From NCBI GenBank assembly GCA_041394605.1, contig JAWKHX010000014.1, positions 1 through 64,000 on the forward strand: DNA of 64,000 nt, given 5' to 3'. This DNA comes from UBA668 sp041394605. Lineage in GTDB: Bacteria > Actinomycetota > Acidimicrobiia > Acidimicrobiales > Ilumatobacteraceae. The notes under the pieces were generated by a model. It was not told where the DNA came from and made no database searches. It worked only from the letters and a program-made list of their open reading frames with translations. Shown piece by piece: positions 30,558 to 38,510 of the stretch. Position 1 is the first letter of the stretch, and each line of letters opens with the position of its first letter. Both the position numbers and the translations under genes were made by a program.

Positions 30558-31394
30558 ATGCCGCGCACCGCAGTCAACACCGGGATGGAGATCGAGTACG
30601 ACACGTTCGGCTCGCCGTCCGACCCTGCCCTCCTCCTCGTGATGGGGTTCACCGCCCAGATGACGCTGTGGGAGGAGGACTTCTGCCGGATGCTGGCCGA
30701 CGGAGGTCGCTACGTCATCCGCTTCGACAACCGCGACTGCGGCCTCAGCACCCACCTGGACGGGGTGGCCGCGGACATGGCGGCGCCGCCGTACCTGCTG
30801 TCGGACATGGCGGAGGACGCGTTCGGGCTGCTCACCGCGCTGGGCATCGAGCGGGCGCACATCGCCGGCGCATCGATGGGCGGGATGATCGTCCAGACGA
30901 TGGCCATCCTCCATCCCGAGCGGGTCATCTCGATGACGTCGATCATGAGCACCACCGGCGAGCCGGAGTACGGCCAGGACGACCCCGAGGTGCTGCAGGT
31001 GCTGCTGGCGCCGCCACCCACCGACCGCCAGGAGTTCATCGACGCCGCGCCCCGCTACCGCGTGTTCGGCTCGAAGAAGTACTACGACGAGGCGGCCGCC
31101 AAGGCCCGCGCGGCGCGGGACTACGACCGCTCGTTCTACCCCGAGGGCTCCGCCCGCCAGCTCATCGCCATCATGGCCAGCGGCAGCCGCTCCGACGGCC
31201 TGCGCACGCTGGACGTGCCCACGCTGGTCATCCACGGCCGCGACGACACCCTCATCGCGCCCAGCGGCGGCTTCCGCACCGCGGAACTGGTGCCCGGCTC
31301 GGTGCTGCTGTACGTCAGCGACATGGGCCACGACACGCCGCCGCAGGTCTGGCCGGCGGTGGTCGGCGCCATCCTCACCCACACCGACCGCTGA
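30558..31394 (+). CDS. Alpha/beta-hydrolase fold protein
   Basis: 278 residues. Oxyanion/HG-equivalent region LLLVMGFTAQMTLW, then FDNRDCGLSTH, nucleophile elbow GASMGG (Ser106), Asp in VIHGRDDTLI and His in DMGHDTPP complete the triad. Related proteins are esterases or haloperoxidase-like hydrolases; the substrate is unknown. Start ATG 30558 with TAGCGT 7 bases upstream excludes the longer upstream frame that crosses the repeat. A separate racemase gene follows after 68 bases. Confidence 0.87.
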   Translation: MPRTAVNTGMEIEYDTFGSPSDPALLLVMGFTAQMTLWEEDFCRMLADGGRYVIRFDNRDCGLSTHLDGVAADMAAPPYLLSDMAEDAFGLLTALGIERAHIAGASMGGMIVQTMAILHPERVISMTSIMSTTGEPEYGQDDPEVLQVLLAPPPTDRQEFIDAAPRYRVFGSKKYYDEAAAKARAARDYDRSFYPEGSARQLIAIMASGSRSDGLRTLDVPTLVIHGRDDTLIAPSGGFRTAELVPGSVLLYVSDMGHDTPPQVWPAVVGAILTHTDR

Positions 31395-31462
31395 CACGCG
31401 GGCAGCCGGCGGGGTGCGCCGAGTGGGAGCGTGATCGGCCGGCCGTAGTAGAACGGCGGGCT

Positions 31463-32620
31463 ATGGCAGGACCTCTCTCCGGATACCGCATCATCGAGAT
31501 CGCCGGCATCGGCCCCGGGCCGTTCGCCGCCATGCTGCTCGCCGACATGGGCGCGGAAGTCATCCGCGTGGACCGCGCGCAGGCCGTGCGCGGCCCGGCG
31601 CCCGACACGCCGCACTTCGACGTCATGCAACGCGGTCGCCGCAACATCGCGCTGGACCTCAAGCATCCCGACGGGGTGGCCACCCTGCTGGACCTGGTGG
31701 AGCAGGCCGATGCGCTGATCGAGGGCTTCCGGCCGGGCGTGATGGAGCGCCTGGGTGTCGGCCCGGACGTGTGCCTGGCCCGCAACCCCAAGCTGGTGTT
31801 CGGCCGGATGACCGGGTGGGGCCAGGAAGGCCCGTATGCGCAGGCCGCCGGCCACGACATCAACTACATCTCCCTGGCCGGCGCGCTGGCCCACATCGGC
31901 CGCGCCGGCGAGGCCCCCGTGCCCCCGCTGAACCTGGTGGGCGACTTCGGCGGCGGCGGCATGTTCCTCGCCTACGGCGTGGTCTGCGCCCTGCTGGAGG
32001 CTCAGCGCAGCGGCCAGGGCCAGGTGGTGGACACCGCGATGGTGGACGGCGCGGCCGTGCTGATGAGCATGTTCTGGGCGTTCAAGTCCATCGGCATGCA
32101 CGACGAGAACAAGCCCGGCACCAACCTGCTGGACACCGGCGCCCACTTCTACGACGTGTTCGAGTGCAGCGACGGCAAGTACGTCAGCCTCGGTTCGATC
32201 GAGCCCCAGTTCTACGCCGAACTGCTGCAGCGCACCGGCCTGGCCGACGACCCCGAGTTCGCCCAGCAGATGAACCGCGAACTGTGGCCCCATCTCAAGT
32301 CCCGCCTCCGGGACGTGTTCAAGACCCGCACCCGCGACGAGTGGTGCGCCGAGATGGAGATGACCGACGTGTGCTTCGCCCCGGTGCTCACGATGAGCGA
32401 AGCCGCGGCGCACCCGCACAACGTCGCCCGCGGCACGTTCGTGGAGATCGCCGGCACGCCGCAGCCGGCGCCTGCGCCACGGTTCTCGCGCACGGTGGCC
32501 GAGGTCGCCAGCCCGCCGGCCCACCCCGGGCAGCATTCCCGTGAAGTGCTGGCAGACTGGGGCTTCGCGGCCGACCGCATCGACGCCCTCGTGGCCAGTG
32601 GTGCGGTGAAGGACGCGTAA
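31463..32620 (+). CDS. mcr: Alpha-methylacyl-CoA racemase (CoA-transferase family III)
   Basis: 385 residues. The catalytic residues of mycobacterial MCR can be placed: His131 in AGHDINYISLAG, Asp161 in NLVGDFGGGGM and Glu247 in SLGSIEPQFYAEL. These, rather than the Asp of formyl-CoA transferases, mark a racemase. It epimerises 2-methylacyl-CoA esters so that branched fatty acids or sterol side chains can enter beta-oxidation. ATG 31463 follows a TAGTAGAAC stretch that only loosely fits the window's -10 pattern. PIG-L and phosphatase genes follow on the same strand. Confidence 0.88.
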   Translation: MAGPLSGYRIIEIAGIGPGPFAAMLLADMGAEVIRVDRAQAVRGPAPDTPHFDVMQRGRRNIALDLKHPDGVATLLDLVEQADALIEGFRPGVMERLGVGPDVCLARNPKLVFGRMTGWGQEGPYAQAAGHDINYISLAGALAHIGRAGEAPVPPLNLVGDFGGGGMFLAYGVVCALLEAQRSGQGQVVDTAMVDGAAVLMSMFWAFKSIGMHDENKPGTNLLDTGAHFYDVFECSDGKYVSLGSIEPQFYAELLQRTGLADDPEFAQQMNRELWPHLKSRLRDVFKTRTRDEWCAEMEMTDVCFAPVLTMSEAAAHPHNVARGTFVEIAGTPQPAPAPRFSRTVAEVASPPAHPGQHSREVLADWGFAADRIDALVASGAVKDA

Positions 32621-32649
32621 CCCGCCCCCGAACCCGCAGAAAGGCCCCG

Positions 32650-33453
32650 ATGGGCACGCTCGTCTGCTTCCACGCCCACCCCGACGACGAGAGCATCAGC
32701 ACCGGTGGCTCGATGGCCCGCGCCGTCGCCGAAGGCCACCGGGTGGTGCTCGTCGTCGCCACCAACGGCGACCACGGTGAGGTGCCGGACGATCTCACCC
32801 CCGGCGAGACCCTGGTGGACCGCCGCCGCAAGGAGACCGAAGCGTCGTGCGCGATGCTCGGTGTGCACCGCCTGGAGTGGCTCGGCTACGCCGACAGCGG
32901 GATGACCGGCTGGGAGCAGAACGGCCACGACGCTTCGTTCCTGCAGGCGCCGCTGGAGGAAGCGGCCGAGCGGTTGGCCGTCATCCTGCGCGAGGAGGGC
33001 GCCGACGTCCTCACCACCTACGACTGGCACGGCAACTACGGCCATCCCGACCACATCAAGGTGCACACCGTGGGCCACCGCGCCGCGGTGCTGGCCGGCA
33101 CGCCACGGGTGTTCGAGTCCACGATGAACCGCGACGAGATGAAGCGGTTCTTCGAGATGGCCAAGGCCCAGGGTGAGGCGCCCGGCCCCGGCGACGAGGC
33201 ATGGGACCCCGACGACCCCGCCGACGACGGCAACCCGTTCGGCACACCGGAGGCCGAACTCACCCACCGGGTGGACGTCAGCGCCTACGTGGCCCTGAAG
33301 CGGGCGTCGATCCGCTGCCACCAGAGCCAGATCACCGATGCGGGGTTCTTCTCCACCATGCCCGACGACGCGTTCGCCATGGCGTTCGGCACGGAGTGGT
33401 ACATCGACCGCGACGGCCATCCACCGGTCCGCGACGGGTGGTTGTTCGAGTGA
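32650..33453 (+). CDS. PIG-L family deacetylase (LmbE-like)
   Basis: 267 residues. Zinc motif HAHPDDES starts at His8, and the second histidine ligand lies in YGHPDHIKVH. The family deacetylates N-acetylglucosamine conjugates; actinobacterial members include MshB and the mycothiol conjugate amidase Mca, and this protein is closest in style to those (THRVDVSAYVALKRASIRCHQSQ). A mycothiol role is an inference. A GAAAGG Shine-Dalgarno precedes ATG 32650. The stop overlaps the phosphatase start (GTGA). Confidence 0.85.
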   Translation: MGTLVCFHAHPDDESISTGGSMARAVAEGHRVVLVVATNGDHGEVPDDLTPGETLVDRRRKETEASCAMLGVHRLEWLGYADSGMTGWEQNGHDASFLQAPLEEAAERLAVILREEGADVLTTYDWHGNYGHPDHIKVHTVGHRAAVLAGTPRVFESTMNRDEMKRFFEMAKAQGEAPGPGDEAWDPDDPADDGNPFGTPEAELTHRVDVSAYVALKRASIRCHQSQITDAGFFSTMPDDAFAMAFGTEWYIDRDGHPPVRDGWLFE

Positions 33454-34004
33454 CCCGCGTCTACCTGGTTCGCCACGGCCGAGCCGCTGCCGGGTGGAAC
33501 ACCGACCCCGACCCAGGCCTCGACGACCTCGGTCGCATGCAGGCCGACGGCGTGGCCCGCCGGCTGGCCCCGCTCGGCCCGCTGGCGCTGGTCAGCAGCC
33601 CCCTGCTGCGTTGCCGTGAGACGGCGGCGCCGCTGGCGGGGGAGTGGGAGGTCGACGCCCGCGTGGAGCCGGCGGTCGCCGAGATCCCGTCGCCCGAGGG
33701 AGTGGCCATGGCCGACCGGGTGGAGTGGCTGAGGGCGGCGATGGCCGGCACATGGAGCGCCCTCGGCGCGCCGTACACCGCGTTCCGCGACGGTGTCGTG
33801 GCCGCAGTCGCCGGGCTGGGCGAGGACACCGTGGTGTGCAGCCACTTCATCGCCATCAACGCCGTCATCGGGGCCGCTGTGGGCGACGACCGGCTGGTCA
33901 TCCGCAGCCTGGACAACTGCTCGGTCACCGTCGTGGATGTCGCCGCCGACGGTGGACTCACGCTGGTGGAAGGCGGTCACGAGGCGGACACCCTGATCCG
34001 CTGA
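33450..34004 (+). CDS. Histidine phosphatase family protein (phosphoglycerate-mutase-like)
   Basis: 184 residues. The phospho-acceptor motif LVRHGRA lies at residues 6-12; SSPLLRCRETAAPLA carries the conserved Arg, and CSHFIAINAVIG the second His. Such enzymes are small-molecule phosphatases (for example on sugar phosphates or alpha-ribazole phosphate); the substrate is unknown. GTG 33450 overlaps the PIG-L stop by four bases, so the two are coupled. Confidence 0.85.
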   Translation: MTRVYLVRHGRAAAGWNTDPDPGLDDLGRMQADGVARRLAPLGPLALVSSPLLRCRETAAPLAGEWEVDARVEPAVAEIPSPEGVAMADRVEWLRAAMAGTWSALGAPYTAFRDGVVAAVAGLGEDTVVCSHFIAINAVIGAAVGDDRLVIRSLDNCSVTVVDVAADGGLTLVEGGHEADTLIR

Positions 34005-34040
34005 CGTGGGCGGCCGGGCAACCCCTGGCAGACTGTGCCG

Positions 34041-34787
34041 ATGACGATGACCCGCCGTCTCGCCGTTCCGGCCCTGCTCGTGGCGCTGCTGGCCGGCAGC
34101 GCCTGCAGCGACGAGGAGACCACTGCGTCCACCTCCACCACCTCCACCTTGCCGGCAGGCGCTTCCACCACTGCAACCACCGCGGCAGGCGGAGCAACCA
34201 CCACCGCGGTGGCTGACACCACCTCCACCGCCCCCACCACGTCCACCGCGGTCACCACCACGGCGGCGCCGGCGCCCACCACCACGGTGCTCACCGTGGA
34301 CAACATGCTGATGTCCGAGTTCGGCTTGGGCGAAGCGGACTTCGGGGCGGATGCCGACGGTGTGGTGGACTACCTGCGCGCCATCCTCGGGGCACCCACC
34401 GCCGACACCGGCTGGACGGAGCAGGAGACCCTTGGCGTCGCCTGCCCCGGCACAGAGGTGCGCTTCGTCACCTGGAACGACCTGTCGATCTTCCTCACCG
34501 ATGATTCGCTGGTGGAATCCGGCCGGCGCCACTTCGCCTCGTTCACCTACGGGCCGGCGTTCGGGCCATCCATCAACCCTGCCGGCCTGGCCACGGCGGA
34601 GGGCCTGGGCATGGGTGCCACGCTGGACCAACTGGCATCCGCATACCCGGAGGGTGCCTACTCGCCCGGCGACGAGATCTTCGGGCCCACCTTCCTCATC
34701 GAGGACGGCCTGTTCGTCCACATGGAGGACCAGAACGGCGTCGTCACCGCCATCGCCTACGTGGGTGGTTTCGGGTGCGGCGAGTAG
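34041..34787 (+). CDS. Lipoprotein with Thr/Ser-rich linker, unknown function
   Basis: 248 residues. Signal peptide with lipobox LAGSAC (Cys22), a 60-residue linker almost entirely Thr/Ser/Ala, then a globular domain with MSEFGLGEADFGADADGVVDYL and GMGATLDQLASAYP, reminiscent of small extracytoplasmic beta-proteins that sense or scaffold. Two cysteines (CPGTE, GFGCGE) could form a disulfide. No family is recognised. The final TAG codon forms part of the -10 hexamer of the next gene. Confidence 0.7.
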   Translation: MTMTRRLAVPALLVALLAGSACSDEETTASTSTTSTLPAGASTTATTAAGGATTTAVADTTSTAPTTSTAVTTTAAPAPTTTVLTVDNMLMSEFGLGEADFGADADGVVDYLRAILGAPTADTGWTEQETLGVACPGTEVRFVTWNDLSIFLTDDSLVESGRRHFASFTYGPAFGPSINPAGLATAEGLGMGATLDQLASAYPEGAYSPGDEIFGPTFLIEDGLFVHMEDQNGVVTAIAYVGGFGCGE

Positions 34788-34790
34788 CCT
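34785..34790 (+). promoter_or_regulatory. -10 element of the four-TM protein gene
   Basis: TAGCCT ends 7 bases before ATG 34798 and overlaps the stop codon of the preceding lipoprotein. Confidence 0.4.
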
Positions 34791-34797
34791 CGCCGTG

Positions 34798-35184
34798 ATG
34801 TTTGCCGCCGGGGTCGACTCCACCCTCCACTTCCACCACGGTTGGGCCTGGGTGGTCATCCTCTCCAACGGTCTGGCCGGCCTGTGGGCGCTGGCCGCAC
34901 ACTGGCTCACCGCACTCCGTGGGCGCCCGCTGTGGTGGTTCATCGGCCTGGCCGAGGTCACCGTGTTCGTCCAGGTCATCCTCGGGGCCGTCCTGGTGGG
35001 CAAGTACAAGGTGCCGCTGCCCCAGTTCCACGCCTTCTACGGCTTCGTGGCCATCATCGCCATCGCCATCCTCTACAGCTACCGCTTCCAGCTGAAGCAT
35101 CGCCTGTACCTGCTGTACGGGCTGGGCAGCCTGTTCGTGATGGGCCTGGGCATCCGGGCCATGCTCATCGCCACCGGGGGCTGA
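34798..35184 (+). CDS. Four-TM integral membrane protein, unknown function
   Basis: 128 residues with hydrophobic segments at about 18-37, 48-68, 78-95 and 105-123. The histidine-rich start (STLHFHHGWAW) and QFHAFYGF give conserved-looking histidines within or beside helices, as in haem- or quinone-associated membrane proteins, but no family is recognised. The next gene starts one base inside its TGA (TGATG). Confidence 0.65.
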   Translation: MFAAGVDSTLHFHHGWAWVVILSNGLAGLWALAAHWLTALRGRPLWWFIGLAEVTVFVQVILGAVLVGKYKVPLPQFHAFYGFVAIIAIAILYSYRFQLKHRLYLLYGLGSLFVMGLGIRAMLIATGG

Positions 35185-35879
35185 TGCGCCGGGCGTCGGC
35201 CATCGCCGCGTTGTGCCTGGTGCCGGCGCTTGCCTCGGCCGGCTGCCGGGAGGAAGGCGGTGGACCCGCCACGCTGACCACGCGTCCACTGGCCACCATC
35301 GTCTTCGAGACTCCCACCGATGCATGGGTGGGCTCGGCAGGGACGGTGGCGTTGTGGCGCGACGGCGACGTTTACCTGCTCGGCGAGTTCGACACTGCTG
35401 GTGAGGTGGCGGTGCATCCCGTCGCCGATGGAACGCTCGTGGGCGACGACCATCGCGTCTACCAGTTGGCCGGGCCGCCGCCCGCGCTGGTGGTGGACAG
35501 CGTGACGCTGGTGCTGGCCGGCGAGGAGTACCAGGATGACGGCTGCTACTGGTGCACGGTCCCGTTCCCCGCCAGGCCGGTGGTGGCCGATGCGCACGAC
35601 GGGACGTGGAGCGTCACGGTGGGCGCCGGAAGGTCGACCGTGGCCCAGCCAGCGGGCTGGGACGGGCGGCCGCCGGAGGGCGAACGCGCACCGGACGGTG
35701 CTGCGGTGCTGGCTGCCCGCACGACCGGGAGCGACACGGTGGTGATCGACGGTGGTCGTGTCTGCCGGGTCGCTGGCACATGGCGGCTGCTGGCCGTCAC
35801 CGCGGACGGGTACGTGCTCGGCCGGGTGGATCCGGGGCGGCTGGATGTGTCGACGGCGACGGCGACGCGGTGCGCATGA
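35184..35879 (+). CDS. Lipoprotein, unknown function
   Basis: 231 residues. A signal peptide with lipobox ASAGC (Cys21) is followed by a beta-rich domain (FETPTDAWVGSAGTVALWRDGDVYLLGEFDT, HRVYQLAGPPPALVVDS, GCYWCTVPF). The CYWC pair may be a disulfide or metal site. No family is recognised. ATG 35184 overlaps the stop of the four-TM gene, so the two may work together at the membrane. It ends convergent to pckG with a palindrome between. Confidence 0.7.
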   Translation: MRRASAIAALCLVPALASAGCREEGGGPATLTTRPLATIVFETPTDAWVGSAGTVALWRDGDVYLLGEFDTAGEVAVHPVADGTLVGDDHRVYQLAGPPPALVVDSVTLVLAGEEYQDDGCYWCTVPFPARPVVADAHDGTWSVTVGAGRSTVAQPAGWDGRPPEGERAPDGAAVLAARTTGSDTVVIDGGRVCRVAGTWRLLAVTADGYVLGRVDPGRLDVSTATATRCA

Positions 35880-35894
35880 CCCATCGCCGACGCG

Positions 35895-35944
35895 GAACTG
35901 GGGCTGCAATCGGGCGGCAAACCGCAACGATCCAGCCCCAGTTC
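35895..35944. terminator. Bidirectional hairpin between the lipoprotein gene and pckG
   Basis: A 12-bp perfect stem (GAACTGGGGCTG at 35895-35906 and its inverse at 35933-35944) with a 26-base loop that holds a second small stem (GCGG-CAAA-CCGC). It lies in the 103-base gap between convergent genes, so it can terminate both. Confidence 0.6.
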
Positions 35945-35982
35945 GGGAAATGGTGAGATTCAGCCCCGGAAACCCGGGTGGG

Positions 35983-37766
35983 TCAGAGTGAGGCGGCGAG
36001 CTTGGCGAGGTGGGTGTTGAGCACCTCCGGCAGCTTGTCGCCGAACGTGGCGAAGTGGGCCTCGATCTGCGGGATCGCCGCCTTCCAGCCGTCGGCGTCC
36101 ACGCTCAGCAGTTCGGCCATGTCGGCGTCGGAGACGTCCAGACCGTCGAGGTCCAGCGCGCCGGCCGCGGGCAGGCGACCGATCGCAGTGTCCACGGCCT
36201 CGGCGGTGCCGTTGACCCGCTCGAACACCCACTTGAGCACGCGGCTGTTCTCGCCGTAGCCGGGCCACAGGAAACGGCCGTCCTCGTCGCGACGGAACCA
36301 GTTGACGAAGAAGATCTTCGGCAGGTTGGCGCCGTCCGTGCTGCCGACCTTCAGCCAGTGGGCGAAGTAGTCCGCCATGTTGTAGCCACAGAACGGCAGC
36401 ATCGCCATCGGGTCGAAGCGCAGCACGCCGGCGGCGCCCTGCTGGGCGGCGGTGGTCTCGCTGGCCATGGTGGCGCCGAGGAACACGCCGTGCTCCCAGT
36501 CGTACGCCTCGGTCACCAGCGGCACCGTGGTGCGGCGGCGGCCACCGAACAGGATGGCGCTGATCGGCACACCGGCGGGGTCCTCCCACTCGGGGGCGAT
36601 GACCGGGCACTGGCTGGCGGGGGCGGTGAAGCGGGCATTCGGGTGGGCGGCGGGGGTGTCCACCTCGGGGGTCCAGGGGTTGCCCTTCCAGTCCGTGGCC
36701 CGCGCCGGCTTGTCGTCGCTCATGCCCTCCCACCACACGTCGCCGTCGTCGGTGAGCGCGGTGTTGGTGAAGATGCAGTTGCCCCACAGGGTGTGCATGG
36801 CGTTGGCGTTGGTGTCGAAGCCGGTGCCGGGGGCCACGCCGAAGAAGCCGGCCTCCGGGTTGATGGCGTAGAGGCGGCCGTCGGCACCGAACTTCATCCA
36901 GCAGATGTCGTCGCCGATGGTCTCGGCCTTCCAGCCCGGGATGGTGGGGATGAGCATCGCCAGGTTGGTCTTGCCGCAGGCGCTGGGGAACGCGCCGGCG
37001 ATGTACTTGGCCTCGCCCTGCGGGTTGGTGAGCTTGAGGATCAGCATGTGCTCGGCCAGCCAGCCGTCGTCACGGGCCATCACCGAGGCGATGCGCAGGG
37101 CGAAGCACTTCTTGCCGAGCAGGGCGTTGCCGCCGTAGCCGGACCCGAAGCTCCAGATCTCGCGGGTCTCGGGAAGTGGACGATGTACTTGTTGTCCGGG
37201 TTGCACGGCCAGGCGCTGTCGGCTTGGCCCTCGGCCAGCGGGTCGCCCACGGAGTGCACGCACGGCACCCACTGGCCATCGCCGAGCACGTCCAGCGCGC
37301 CCTGGCCCATGCGGGTCATGATCCGCATGCTCACGGCCACATAGGCGCTGTCGGTGAGCTGCACGCCGATGTGGGCGATGGGTGACCCGAGCGGACCCAT
37401 GCTGAACGGCACCACGTACATGGTGCGGCCCTTCATCGCCCCGGTGTAGAGGCCGGTGAGCTCGGCGCGCATCTCGGCCGGGTCGCGCCAGTTGTTGTTC
37501 GGGCCGGCGTCTTCCTCGCGGGCCGAGCAGATGAAGGTGCGGTCCTCCACGCGGGCCACGTCGCCGGGGTCGCTGTGCGCCCAGTAGCTGTTGGGCCGCT
37601 TGGCGTCGTCCAGCTTGGCGAACGTGCCGCTGTCCACGAGCTGCTGGCAGAGCCGGTCGTACTCCTCGGCCGAGCCGTCGCACCAGTAGATGTCGGCGGG
37701 CTGGAGCACGGCTGCCCAGTCGGCCACCCACTGCTGGAGACGGGAATTGCTCGTGGTCGCGGTCAT
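35983..37766 (-). CDS. pckG: Phosphoenolpyruvate carboxykinase (GTP), one frameshift
   Basis: 594 residues after restoring one base, the normal GTP-PEPCK size. Motifs: RTMYVVPFSMGPLGSPIAHIGVQL (substrate), the P-loop GAFPSACGKTNLAML with the hyper-reactive Cys, GDDICWMKFG (metal), NWFRRDEDGRFLWPGYGENSRV (guanine site). It interconverts oxaloacetate and PEP for gluconeogenesis and anaplerosis. The frame breaks after NKYIVHFP, near 37171-37173, where one C is missing from a run; the sequence resumes ETREIWSFGSGYGGNALL. ATG 37766 has AGGAGTG about 10 bases upstream. The N-terminal quarter and C-terminal three quarters are otherwise intact. Confidence 0.93.
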
Positions 37767-37816
37767 CTCAGGGTCACTCCTCGGGGGGACGCGGCACGTC
37801 GTTGTACCTGCGTTCA

Positions 37817-37822
37817 AGTTTA
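37817..37822 (-). promoter_or_regulatory. Possible -10 element of pckG
   Basis: TAAACT on the minus strand, giving a leader of about 45 bases that ends with the Shine-Dalgarno. Confidence 0.3.
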
Positions 37823-37843
37823 GGAACGCGCGTACCGGAAACG

Positions 37844-37868
37844 AAAAACCCGGCCCCTCGGGGCCGGG
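37844..37868 (-). terminator. Rho-independent terminator downstream of rpmB and the cold-shock-like gene
   Basis: Read on the minus strand: a 9-bp perfect GC stem (CCCGGCCCC / GGGGCCGGG) followed at once by TTTTTCG. It is the only classical T-tract terminator seen in the window and separates the rpmB operon from pckG. Confidence 0.85.
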
Positions 37869-37915
37869 CGGTTCGGGTGCCGAGCGGAGCCGGCAGACGG
37901 TGGGGATGGCCGCGG

Positions 37916-38137
37916 TCAGGCGCCGGGGGTCTCCATGTCCACCTCGCTGCCGAGGCGCAGCTTCGTGGCGCGGCCGTTGCCGTCGAGGTCGAACACGACC
38001 CGCTGGCCCTGGCGCAGCATGCGGAAGACGGAGCCCTCCAGCGCGTCGCCGGCGAGGTCGATCTCACTGAGGTCGGTGTCGCGGACGACGATGCCGTCGC
38101 CCGACGCCGGGTCGTAGCTCTTGACGACGCCCTGCAC
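37916..38137 (-). CDS. Cold-shock-like OB-fold small protein
   Basis: 73 residues: MQGVVKSYDPASGDGIVVRD at the start resembles the first strands of cold-shock domains (G-x-V-K-x-Y...G-x-G-x-I), followed by VFRMLRQGQRVVFDLDGNGRATKLRLGSEVDM. The aromatic RNP motifs of true CspA are weak, so RNA binding is likely but not certain. It lies 9 bases after rpmB and shares its terminator, suggesting a role near the ribosome or translation (inference). Confidence 0.65.
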   Translation of the reverse strand: MQGVVKSYDPASGDGIVVRDTDLSEIDLAGDALEGSVFRMLRQGQRVVFDLDGNGRATKLRLGSEVDMETPGA

Positions 38138-38146
38138 GACGGTGCC

Positions 38147-38338
38147 TCAGCCGGCCTTGACGATCTTGCCGCTCTTGATGCAGCCCGTGCAGACGTAGAG
38201 CCGCTTGGGGGCGCCGCCGACGAGGGCGCGCACCCGCTGGATGTTCGGGTTCCAGCGCCGCTTGGTGCGACGGTGGGAGTGCGACACGTTCATGCCCCAG
38301 CTCGGGCCCTTGCCACACACTTCGCAGACTGCTGCCAT
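38147..38338 (-). CDS. rpmB: 50S ribosomal protein L28
   Basis: 63 residues, standard length. N-terminal CEVCGKGPSWGMNVSHSHRRTKRRWNPN and C-terminal CTGCIKSGKIVKAG: two CxxC pairs, the zinc-binding (C+) form of L28. A zinc-independent paralogue is not in the window. A TAGCCT hexamer at 38387-38392 and a GGAAG Shine-Dalgarno precede ATG 38338. It is divergent from the DAK2 gene. Confidence 0.97.
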   Translation of the reverse strand: MAAVCEVCGKGPSWGMNVSHSHRRTKRRWNPNIQRVRALVGGAPKRLYVCTGCIKSGKIVKAG

Positions 38339-38386
38339 GACGTCACTTCCGTAGATCTGGCTCGTCGACCTGAAACGAGCGCACGA

Positions 38387-38392
38387 AGGCTA
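38387..38392 (-). promoter_or_regulatory. Possible -10 element of rpmB
   Basis: TAGCCT on the minus strand with a leader of about 42 bases containing the Shine-Dalgarno. Confidence 0.35.
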
Positions 38393-38418
38393 CCAGCGCC
38401 GCCCCCGATTCCCTCAAG

Positions 38419-38473
38419 CCCCGGTCGGAGGGTTTCGTGCACGCTTCCGAGCACGAAACCCTCCGACCTGGGG
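38419..38473. repeat. Dispersed palindrome, family A, copy 2
   Basis: An 18-bp perfect stem (GGTCGGAGGGTTTCGTGC at 38423-38440, inverse at 38451-38468) with a 10-base loop containing TTCCGA. It lies between the divergent starts of rpmB and the DAK2 gene, where no terminator is needed, which argues for a mobile or protein-binding repeat. Confidence 0.85.
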
Positions 38474-38497
38474 CCAGCCAGTGGGAGGCGGGGTCAG

Positions 38498-38503
38498 TAG
38501 TCT
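38498..38503 (+). promoter_or_regulatory. -10 element of the DAK2 gene, leaderless type
   Basis: TAGTCT ends 7 bases before GTG 38511. Confidence 0.45.
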
Positions 38504-38510
38504 GGCGGGC